64,000 nt of DNA from Streptomyces sp. ATexAB-D23 (GTDB taxonomy: Bacteria > Actinomycetota > Actinomycetes > Streptomycetales > Streptomycetaceae). Positions within the stretch are counted from its first letter, which is position 1; the number at the start of each line of letters is the position of its first letter. The stretch is taken from assembly GCF_000373645.1 (NCBI RefSeq), contig NZ_KB892035.1, positions 124,001 to 188,000 of the forward strand. The letters are read 5' to 3'. The notes beneath the pieces are model-generated. The model worked only from the letters and a program-made list of their open reading frames with translations. It ran no database searches and was not told the DNA's origin. Shown here piece by piece: positions 50,430 through 58,900 of this stretch. The position numbers were made by a program, and so were the translations under genes.

Positions 50430-51704
50430 TCACCCCGGGAGAGGTTCAGCCGGATCCGCCCCGACCGGCGACCCCGCCCCGCTCCCCGACGGCGGCGACC
50501 CACCCGGCGGCGGCGACCCCGCCCTACCCGGCGGTCGCGCCCCGCCCGGCCGCGCCTCGCCGAACCGCCCGGGGTTGAAGGGCACCGGGTCGAGGGGTGG
50601 TTCCTCGCCCCGGATCGCCGCCGTGACCAGGACCGCCGTCGCGGGGGCGAGGCCGATGCCCGCGCCCTCGTGACCGCAGGCGTGGAAGAGGCCGGGGACG
50701 CGGCGGTCGGGTCCGATCGCGGGGAGGTGGTCGGGCAGGTAGGGGCGGAAGCCGTGGTAGGCGCGCAGTACCCGGGTGTCACCGAGGACCGGGAAGAGCG
50801 CGGCCGCCGCAGCCGCCAGCCGGCTGATCGCCGGCACGGACAGGGTGCGGTCGAAGCCCACCCGTTCCCGGCTGGCGCCGATCAGCACGGGCCCGGACGG
50901 GGTGCCCTCCACGACCGGTGACGTCTGGAGGGCGGCCGAGGCGCTGGACACATCGGCCACGTACTCCGCGGCGTAGACCTTGTGCCGGATCAGGGGCGGC
51001 AGGGGCTCGGTCACGAGGACGAAGCCGCGCCGGGGCAGGACCGGGAGTTCCACCCCGGCCAGTGCGGCGAACTCCCCGCCCCTGACCCCGGTCGCGTTGA
51101 CCACGGCGGGGGCGAGCAGGTCCCCGGCCCCGGTGCGCACGCCGCGCACCTCGCCCGCCGGGCCGGTGAGTACAGCGGTGACCGGCGTGCCCAGGCGCAC
51201 GATCGCCCCGGCGTCACGGGCCGCGCGGATCAGGTGGGCAGCCGCCAGGGCGGGCTGGACCTGGGCATCCTGGGGGTAGAGGACGCCGCCCGCCAGCCCG
51301 GACGCCAGGTGCGGTTCGACATCGGGCAGTTCGTGCGGGGCGACGGCCGTGACACGTACCCCTGCCCGGCTCTGACCGGCGGCGGTCGCGGTCAGGGTGG
51401 CCAGGGACGCCTCGTCCGCCGCGACGACCAGTCCGCCCTTCTGCTCGAACTCGACATCCCTGGGCAGTTCTTCGGACCACTCGCGCCAGAGCGAGGAGGA
51501 GAGCAGCGCGAGGGAGAGTTCCGGACCCGGTGGCTTGTCGGAGACCAGGAGGTTACCCTCGCCCGCCCCCGTGGTGCCGCCTGCGACCGGCCCGCCGTCC
51601 ACCACAGCGACCGAGAGTCCGGACCGGGTGGCGTGGTAAGCGCAGGCGGCGCCGACCACTCCGGCTCCGACAACGACGACATCCAAGGGCTGTCTCGTGA
51701 ACAC
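50430..51704 (-). CDS. FAD-dependent oxidoreductase (DadA-like), probable D-hydroxyproline dehydrogenase catalytic subunit
   Basis: A 424-residue D-amino acid oxidase-fold flavoprotein. The FAD motif is VVVVGAGVVGAACAYHATRSG, then GGTTGAGEGNLLVSD. Substrate-side motifs include ALAAAHLIRAARDAG and the late GHEGAGIGLAPATAVLV. It would oxidise cis-4-hydroxy-D-proline to the pyrroline carboxylate, together with the downstream Fe-S and FAD subunits. The last 45 residues are a Pro/Gly/Ala-rich tail not seen in the family and likely disordered. The GTG start coincides with the expected transcription start, and the ATGTCACAT operator overlaps the -10. Confidence 0.85.
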   Translation of the reverse strand: MFTRQPLDVVVVGAGVVGAACAYHATRSGLSVAVVDGGPVAGGTTGAGEGNLLVSDKPPGPELSLALLSSSLWREWSEELPRDVEFEQKGGLVVAADEASLATLTATAAGQSRAGVRVTAVAPHELPDVEPHLASGLAGGVLYPQDAQVQPALAAAHLIRAARDAGAIVRLGTPVTAVLTGPAGEVRGVRTGAGDLLAPAVVNATGVRGGEFAALAGVELPVLPRRGFVLVTEPLPPLIRHKVYAAEYVADVSSASAALQTSPVVEGTPSGPVLIGASRERVGFDRTLSVPAISRLAAAAAALFPVLGDTRVLRAYHGFRPYLPDHLPAIGPDRRVPGLFHACGHEGAGIGLAPATAVLVTAAIRGEEPPLDPVPFNPGRFGEARPGGARPPGRAGSPPPGGSPPSGSGAGSPVGADPAEPLPG

Positions 51705-51710
51705 GCCAGT

Positions 51711-51739
51711 AATATGTCACATGGCGCAGGAGGTGCCAA
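51711..51739 (-). promoter_or_regulatory. promoter with overlapping ATGTCACAT operator, DadA-like gene
   Basis: Minus-strand TTGGCA (51739-51734), a 17-bp spacer and CATATT (51716-51711). The operator ATGTCACAT (51714-51722) covers part of the -10 and the adjoining spacer. The -10 ends six bases before GTG 51704, so the mRNA is probably leaderless. Binding of a repressor here would block RNA polymerase. Confidence 0.75.
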
Positions 51740-51879
51740 GAGGCCGACCACTACGCACAGATGACGCCCCCTCACTCCCGAATCGCACGCACGTGCCCCA
51801 CCGGAGTCCCGGTGGGGCACGTGCGTATGTGGGCGATGTCTCCGGTCGGAAACGGAGCGGGACCGGAGCGGGGCCGGAT

Positions 51880-52246
51880 TCAGATGTGGACGCGGAAGCC
51901 GGGTGCCCCGGTACCTGTGGCGATCACCCCTTGGTCGGCCCACTTGACGGTCCCGGCCGTGCCGGCCGTGTGGAGGTAGGCGTGGACGGCGCCGTTGTCG
52001 TCGAGGACGAGGTAGTCGGCGCGGCCGTCCCCGTTGATGTCGGCGAAGCGGATCTGCCCGGCGAGCCAACCGCTGGAACCGGTGGCGATGGCGCCGTTGT
52101 CCTGCCAGCCGCCGCGGCCGTCGCCGCCGGTGTTGATGAACGCGCGGACCGCCCCGTTTCGGGGGTCCACAACCAGTGAGCCTCGCGTGTCGTGCTGCCC
52201 TCTCCATAACGCACCGCCAACCCCGGCCGCGTTAGCGGTGCCCGGA
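51880..52246 (-). pseudogene. FG-GAP/VCBS repeat protein remnant
   Basis: The frame encodes two typical FG-GAP repeat units, including LVVDPRNGAVRAFINTGG and DINGDGRADYLVLDDNGAVHAY, and ends at a normal stop. Coding similarity starts abruptly in the middle of a repeat (about 52180), next to the PoxB-like stop, with no signal peptide, promoter or catalytic domain. A GTG at 52170 opens a 96-residue frame, but it lacks a ribosome site. Such repeats normally form the C-terminal beta-propeller of large secreted Streptomyces proteins. I read this as the 3' remnant of a deleted gene. Confidence 0.65.
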
Positions 52247-53989
52247 TCAAGGCCGGGGCACGTTGCGGAGGTTGGAGCGGGCCATCTGGACCATCCGGCC
52301 CACCCCGCCGTCCAGCACGATCTTGCTGGCGGACAGGGCGAATCCGGTCACCATGTCCGCGCTGATCTTCGGCGGGATGGACAGGGCGTTTGGGTCGGTG
52401 ACGACGTCGACGAGCGCCGGCCCCTTGTGCTTGAACGCGTCCTTCAGGGCGCTCTGGAGCTCCTTGGGCTTCTCGACGCGCACGCCGTACGCGCCGGCCG
52501 CGCGGGCGACGGCGGCGAAGTCCGGGTTCTTGTTGGTCGTGCCGAAGGACGGCAGGCCGCCGACCAGCATCTCCAGTTCGACCATGCCCAGCGAGGAGTT
52601 GTTGAACAGGACGACCTTGACCGGCAGGTTGTACTGGACCAGGGTCAGGAAGTCGCCCATCAGCATGGTGAATCCGCCGTCGCCCGACATCGAGACGACC
52701 TGCCGGTTGCGGTCGGTGAACTGCGCGCCGATCGCCTGCGGCAGCGCGTTGGCCATCGAGCCGTGGCTGAACGAACCGATCACCCGCCGCTTGCCGTTGG
52801 GCGTCAGATAGCGGGCCGCCCATACGTTGCACATGCCGGTGTCGACGGTGAACACCGCGTCGTCGTCGGCGATCTCGTCCAGCACCGAGGCCACGTACTC
52901 GGGGTGGATCGGCACGTGCTTCTCGACCTTGCGGGTGTACGCCTTGACCACGCCCTCCAGGGCGTCGGCGTGCTTCTTGAGCATCCGGTCGAGGAACTTG
53001 CGGTCGCTCTTGACCTTGACCCGGGGCGTCAGACAGCGCAGCGTCTCGCGGACGTCGCCCCAGACAGCCAGATCGAGCTTGGTGCGCCGGCCGAGGTGTT
53101 CGGGCCGCACATCGACCTGCACGATCTGCACGTCGTCGGGCAGGAAGGCGTTGTACGGGAAGTCCGTGCCGAGCAGGATCAGCAGATCGCACTCGTGGGT
53201 GGCCTCGTAGGCGGCGCCGTAGCCGAGCAGCCCGCTCATGCCGACGTCGAACGGGTTGTCGTACTGGATCCACTCCTTGCCGCGCAGGGCGTGCCCGACC
53301 GGGGCCTTGACCCGCTCGGCGAACTCCATGACCTCGGCGTGCGCACCGGCCGTGCCGCTCCCGCAGAACAGCGTCACCCGTTTGGCCTGGTCCACCATCC
53401 GGCAGAGCTTGTCGATCTCGTCGTCGCCCGGCCGTACGGTGGGCCGCGAGGTGACCAGGGCGTGTTCGACGGCCTTCTCCGGAGCGGGCTGCCCGGCGAT
53501 GTCGCCCGGCATGGTGACGACGCTGACGCCGCCCTGGCCGACCGCGTGCTGGATGGCCGTCTGAAGCAGCCGGGGCATCTGCTGCGGGTTGGAGATCATC
53601 TCGTTGTAGTGGCTGCACTCCTGGAAGAGCAGCTCGGGGTGGGTCGCCTGGAAGTAGTTGAGGCCGATCTCGCTCGACGGGATGTGCGAGGCGAGCGCGA
53701 GCACGGGGGCCATGGAGCGGTGGGCGTCGTAGAGGCCGTTGATGAGGTGCAGGTTGCCGGGGCCGCAGGACCCGGCGCAGGCCGCCAGGGTTCCGGTGAT
53801 CTGCGCCTCCGCACCGGCCGCGAACGCGGCGGTCTCCTCGTGCCTGACCTGGATCCACTCCACGCCCGAGTGGCGCCGGATGGCGTCGACGACCGGGTTG
53901 AGGCTGTCGCCGACGACCCCGTACAGGCGTTTGACGCCTGCCCTGGCGAGGATGTCGACGAACTGCTCCGACACGTTCTGCTTGGCCAT
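52247..53989 (-). CDS. thiamine-diphosphate enzyme, pyruvate dehydrogenase (quinone)/PoxB-like
   Basis: A 580-residue ThDP enzyme with the three expected domains. The cofactor-activating Glu is in VRHEETAAF near residue 50, the central domain has FCGSGTAGAHAEV, and the ThDP motif is SGDGGFTMLMGDFLTLVQY with its NN in VVLFNNSS. Length and text (YGVVGDSLNPVVDAI, FSHGSMANALPQAIGAQ) match the PoxB/pyruvate oxidase group, which decarboxylates pyruvate to acetate and feeds the quinone pool at the membrane. Other ThDP decarboxylases cannot be fully excluded. It stands alone between the remnant and the PP2C-like gene. Confidence 0.88.
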   Translation of the reverse strand: MAKQNVSEQFVDILARAGVKRLYGVVGDSLNPVVDAIRRHSGVEWIQVRHEETAAFAAGAEAQITGTLAACAGSCGPGNLHLINGLYDAHRSMAPVLALASHIPSSEIGLNYFQATHPELLFQECSHYNEMISNPQQMPRLLQTAIQHAVGQGGVSVVTMPGDIAGQPAPEKAVEHALVTSRPTVRPGDDEIDKLCRMVDQAKRVTLFCGSGTAGAHAEVMEFAERVKAPVGHALRGKEWIQYDNPFDVGMSGLLGYGAAYEATHECDLLILLGTDFPYNAFLPDDVQIVQVDVRPEHLGRRTKLDLAVWGDVRETLRCLTPRVKVKSDRKFLDRMLKKHADALEGVVKAYTRKVEKHVPIHPEYVASVLDEIADDDAVFTVDTGMCNVWAARYLTPNGKRRVIGSFSHGSMANALPQAIGAQFTDRNRQVVSMSGDGGFTMLMGDFLTLVQYNLPVKVVLFNNSSLGMVELEMLVGGLPSFGTTNKNPDFAAVARAAGAYGVRVEKPKELQSALKDAFKHKGPALVDVVTDPNALSIPPKISADMVTGFALSASKIVLDGGVGRMVQMARSNLRNVPRP

Positions 53990-54102
53990 GGGTGTCGCAC
54001 TCCCTCTGCCTGGGCTCCGTGCTCGTCCGGCTGTCCGGAACCCGGGGCGCGAAACCCCGGACGGACGGCTCTTCGGAGTCCATCAACCCATGAGGTGCGC
54101 GG

Positions 54103-55857
54103 TTACGCCTCCCAGACGCCGACCGCCGTACGGTCGTCGGCGTACCCCGTCACCCGGACCTGGGTGTCCGCGAGGAACGCTCCGAGACCCGGCGCCTCCA
54201 CCGGCGACCAGCGCGCGGCGAGCTCGCCGGCGAGGGCCGGTTCGCCCCGCAGGGGCTCGGCGAGGCCCGTGCCGCACAGCAGCAGGGTGTCGCCCGGCCG
54301 GGCGACCGAGGCCCGGAAGCGGAACGGTTCGGCGGGCGGGGGCAGCGGGTCCTCGACGTACGGGGCCGGGCCGGTCGGAATCCCCAGATCCATGGTCAGC
54401 CGGTCGCCGTCGGGCCCGCTCTCGGGCACGGGCGAGCCGAAGCCGACCACGGGGTCCCCGGCGAGCCGCTCCGGCGCCGGCACGGCCGGTTCGAGGTCCT
54501 GCCAGTTGCCGTCCCGCAGCCGGAAGAGCCCGCCGTCGCCGACGCCGAAGAAGACCCGGGTGCGGCACTCGGGATCGGCGGACAGCAGCAGGCAGCGCAG
54601 GCTCGCGGTGTACACGTCGGGTCCCAGGCCGAGTTCGGCGGCGCGGGCGCGCAGCTTGCCGTAGCCCCGGTCGGTGAGCCGGTGCAGCCCGGACTTGAGG
54701 TCGGCGCGGCGGCCCGCCCTTATGTCGTCGGAGAGCCGGCCGTGGCTGCGCCCGACGGCTTCGCCGATCCAGCGGCAGGCGTCGGCCGCCGCCGTGTGCG
54801 CCCCCTCCGCGCCCCGGGCGGCTCCGGCGACGGCGACGAGGACCAGGGCGTTGTCCCCGGTCCCGAAGCGCACCGTCAGCAGCGCGTCGCGGCGCGGCTC
54901 GCCCCGGAACCGTGCGGAGTCGCCGCGCACGGACGCGGCCCGCAGGGTGTACGTGCCGTACCGGGCGCCGTCCAGCACGGTGTCGGGGACGAGGCTGTCC
55001 AGCTCGTACGGGTCGGTGGCCGGCAGCGCGGTGGGCTCGGCGTCGTAGGTGGGCGGCCGGGGGCCCACGTGGGCGACCGGGGGCCGGAGCGCGTGGGCCT
55101 CGTCGGCGGCCGGCCCGTCACCAGCCCGCGCCCCGGACTCCGCCGGCCGGCCGGCGAGGGGACGTCCGGGCAGCCGCGCGGCCCCGGCGACGCGCGGGTC
55201 GGCGGGCGGCTCGGGCTCCGGTTCGGGTTCGGGTTCGGGTTCGGGGGGTGGCGGGCCCGGGAACGTACGCGGCTTCACCGGGCCGGCCTGCGGCTCCCAC
55301 GGGGCGCGCACGGACTCCGGCGGGGAGCCGTCCGCCGTCCGGGTGACGAGCGGCGGCGGCACGGACGCGGGCGCGACGGCCCTCGGCTCGGGCGCGGGCG
55401 GCGCCGTCCCGGGCCCGGGTCCCGTCTCCGGAGCAGGTACCGCCGCGGACTCGGACGCCGTCCACGGCTCGGGCTCGGGTGCGGCGGCTCCCCGCGCGGA
55501 CGCGGGCGCCGTCCCGGGCGGGGACGTCGCCCCGGGCCCGGGTCCCCTCCACGGCTCGGGCACCGTCCACGGCCCGGTCGCCGGCCCCGGCTCGGGCGCC
55601 GCCCCGGCCTCCGGTCCCGTCCTCGGCTCAGGCGTCCCTGCCGGCTCCGGGTCCTGCGCCTCCCTCGGCTCCGGCACCTCCGGAGCCGTCTCGTAGGCCG
55701 GGCCCCCACCGGGCGCCACCGTGTCGAATGCCGAGTCGAAGCGGTCGTCGAGGCTGTCGGCCGTCCGGCTCGCCCCGGTGTCCGGCGTGGATTCGTCGTA
55801 CAGCCTGCGCCACCAGTCGTCCTCGTGGGCTGCTGGCCTCTCCCCCTGCTGGCTCAT
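54103..55857 (-). CDS. PP2C-like domain protein with long Pro/Glu-rich N-terminus, probably degenerate
   Basis: A 584-residue protein. Residues about 1-295 are low-complexity Pro, Glu, Ala and Gly, including a run of PE dipeptides encoded by a GGTTCG-type hexamer repeat. The C-terminal half has the PP2C fold order and ends with the family motif YADDRTAVGVWEA. The early metal motif, usually VADGMGG, reads VAVAGAARGAEG, so both the Asp and the following Gly are missing. It may bind phosphoproteins without hydrolysing them. ATG 55857 is preferred over GTG 55872, although neither has a strong ribosome site. The partner is not evident. Confidence 0.75.
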   Translation of the reverse strand: MSQQGERPAAHEDDWWRRLYDESTPDTGASRTADSLDDRFDSAFDTVAPGGGPAYETAPEVPEPREAQDPEPAGTPEPRTGPEAGAAPEPGPATGPWTVPEPWRGPGPGATSPPGTAPASARGAAAPEPEPWTASESAAVPAPETGPGPGTAPPAPEPRAVAPASVPPPLVTRTADGSPPESVRAPWEPQAGPVKPRTFPGPPPPEPEPEPEPEPEPPADPRVAGAARLPGRPLAGRPAESGARAGDGPAADEAHALRPPVAHVGPRPPTYDAEPTALPATDPYELDSLVPDTVLDGARYGTYTLRAASVRGDSARFRGEPRRDALLTVRFGTGDNALVLVAVAGAARGAEGAHTAAADACRWIGEAVGRSHGRLSDDIRAGRRADLKSGLHRLTDRGYGKLRARAAELGLGPDVYTASLRCLLLSADPECRTRVFFGVGDGGLFRLRDGNWQDLEPAVPAPERLAGDPVVGFGSPVPESGPDGDRLTMDLGIPTGPAPYVEDPLPPPAEPFRFRASVARPGDTLLLCGTGLAEPLRGEPALAGELAARWSPVEAPGLGAFLADTQVRVTGYADDRTAVGVWEA

Positions 55858-55971
55858 GCCTTTATTGTCCACCGCGCGGGCCGCGCGAAAACGGGCATCG
55901 GGAAAATGGTCCGCCGGACGTCCCCACCCCCCACGGGAAGGACGCCCGGCGAACCGGTCGGTGATCCGGCG

Positions 55972-58900
55972 TCAGCGCACGGCGTAGGCGTCGGTCACGG
56001 TCTGCACGACGGAGTTGCCGTGGGCGTCCGTCAGTTCGGTGCGCAGTGTGACCGGCTTACCGGCCGCGCCCGCGTGGTTCACGGTCGCGGTCCAGTTGCC
56101 GTCGCGCCGCGCGGTGGTGGCGTCGGTCCAGGTCGTACCGCCGTCGTAGGAGTAGGCGACCTTCGCGGACGTCACCGCGCCGGGGGTGTAGCCGGCGTGC
56201 CCGGTGACGCTCAGTCCGATCTTCTGGCCGTCCTTCGCGGGCAGCGTCTTCAGGCCGTCCGAGGGGAGGTCGTAGCCGGGGAAGAGCAGCGGGATGCCCT
56301 GCGAGTAGACGTTCTCGTCGCGGTGCGAGCGGAACTTCCAGACGGTCCCGGTCCGCGTCGAGCGCTTCCACACGGCCGCGGGCCGGCCCGACTTGAGGGT
56401 CCCCAGGGTGAGCTCGTAGGCGGCGTCCCCGGCCGGGACGGTGAACACCCCGGACGCGTAGGGGGAGGTGCCGATCACCTTGCCGCCGCTGCTGAGGCTC
56501 ATGTCGCCCAGGTCCCCGAACGATCCCTGGAGACCGTTGTGCTCGCTGTCGCCCCAGAAGTCCGGGGCGACGCCGATCAGGTTGTCCTGACGCTCGGCGG
56601 CCAATTCCGCGGCACCACTGTTGTCGCGGGGCGCGGAGGGGGCCACGATTCCCCGGTACCAGCTCTCGGAGCGCTGCGAACCCGCCTTGTACGTGCGGTA
56701 CTTGTCCATCATCGCCTCGCCCCAGGGGAAGCTGGAGGAGATGGAGTGCTGCCAGGCGTCACCCGTCGAGTAGTACTCGGTGCGGGTGCCCGGCGTACGG
56801 ACCGTGTCGACCCCGCCCAGCGTGTACGTGCCGCCGTACGCCTTGCTGAACAGCAGGGTGTCGGTGTAGTCGGACGGGACGCCCATCGACTCGTAGGTGG
56901 CGTTCACCTTGCCGAGCTCGGAGTCCTCGACCTTGTAGGTGCGGTCGGAGGTGACCGTTCCGGTCTCCGGGAAGGCGAGGTTGTAGACGAACGGACTCAC
57001 GGCGGTGGCCTTCCAGGCCAGGGTCACCGGTCCGGATGCCAGCCGGGTGATCAGGCCGGCCGCCTCGTCGGCGCGCAGGCCGAGGGTGGGCAGCGGCGAG
57101 GCTCCGTAACCGACGGTCGGCAGCCAGGCGCCGGCGGCGGGCCGGTGGACCACGAGGGCCGTGGCGCCGGCCGCCTTCGCGTCGCGTGCCTGGGTGAGGA
57201 CGGTGGCCGTGCCGTCGGGGACGCGGACCAGGGCGATCTTGCCGGTCACCCCGGCGGCCGCGAGTTCGGCGGGCGCCCCGGTGCCGGCGTCGACGATCTG
57301 CGCCCGGCCCGTTCCGTCGAGGTTGTCCGAACCGGTGGAAGCGGTGACCGGGTGGAGCGTGGCGCCGCCGTCCACCGCGAGCTTCTCGATCTGGGGGGCG
57401 TACGCCCGCCACATGCTGTCGAACGCGAAGGTGCCGTCGGTGACCCGGCCCTGGATGTCGACCAGGTAGTCCTGGATGGTCCGGCCGCCGGAGATGGAGC
57501 CGGAGTGCAGCCGGCTGCCGCCCCAGCCGCGGCCGAAGGCGAGCGTGGTGCCGCGCGATTCGGTGGCCCGGTCCTGGGTCTTCGGCTTGATGCTGTGCGC
57601 CTTGCGGGCGTCCAGCACCAGGGTGGTGTCCTTGGTGAGGTTCAGCTGCGGCCGGGCGAGGTAGCCGACCGACTTGGCGAGGGTGCCGGTCGCGTCCTCG
57701 GGGTCCGCGCTCACGACGAAGCCGGAGACGAAGTAGGCGCCGGGGCGCAGCTCGTAGACCTGGTCGGTGGAGCCGTTGTTGAAGCGGCGGGTGCCGGTGG
57801 AGGTGTCGGTGCCGATGACGTCGAGCGAGGAGGAGGCCGTGGCGGGCTCGCCGTTGGCGTCGACCAGCTTGACGCGCAGGGTGACGGTCTCCGGCTGGAC
57901 GTACAGCGAGAACGGGGTGGAGACCTTCACTCCGCCGGGTGCGGTCGCCAGGACCCGGCCGGTGACGTCGCCGTACTGCGCGGCCTTGAGGCGCGCGGTC
58001 GGGTCGATCTTCAGCGGGACGTGGACCGTTCCGCCGGCGGGCACGGAGACCTTCTTCGTACCGAGGGCGGCGACGGAGGAGCCGACGGACGAGCCGTTGT
58101 TGCCGGTGACGTCCCGAACCTTGAGCGACAGCTTCACGGGCTTGTCGCCGGTGTTGGTGTACGGCAGCCGGACCGTGGTCCGGTCCGACTTGTCCTGCGG
58201 CCAGTTGAAGGTGCCGCCCTGGACGGCGGGGGCGCCCGTCACCCCGGTGTCGATCGCGGCCTTCACATCGAGCCGGCCGCCGCCGGTCTCGCGTACGTCA
58301 CCGGGGACGTCGCTCTTCGCGGAGGAGACGAGGGCCGCCTTCACCTGCTGGGCGGTCCAGTCGGGGTGACGTTGCTTGACGATGGCGGCGGCGCCCGCGA
58401 CGTGCGGGGTGGCCATCGACGTACCGGACAGCGAACGGTAGGCGTAGACGCCCCGGCCGCCGGCCGCGGCGGCGGAGATCGCGACGCCCGGGGCGGCGAT
58501 CTCGGGCTTGAGGGTGTGGGCGCCGATCGCGGGGCCCCGGCTGGAGAAGCTCGCGGTGGAGTCGTCGCGGTCGACGGCGCCGACGGTGAGCACGCCGGGC
58601 GCGCAGCCGGGCGAGGAGACCGTGTTGAGCGCCGGGCCGAGGTTGCCGGCCGCGACGACGAACAGGGTGTCCTTGTTCTTGCCGAGTTCCTCGGCGGCCA
58701 GGCTCATCGGGTCGGTGCAGTCGGTGGGGGTCTGGCTGCCCAGGCTCATGGAGACGACGTCGGCCTTCTGGTCGACGGCCCACTGCATGCCCGCGATGAT
58801 CCAGGAGGAGTCGCCGGATCCGCTGTCGTTGAGGACCTTGCCGACGAGGAGGTCGGCGCCGGGGGCGACGCCCTTGTTCTTCCCGCCGCTCGCCGCGCCG

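Noticed and set aside
52150..52246. Fusion of the FG-GAP units to the PoxB-like protein
   Set aside because: The PoxB frame ends with its own TGA at 52247 and has the full family length; the repeats are in a different frame.
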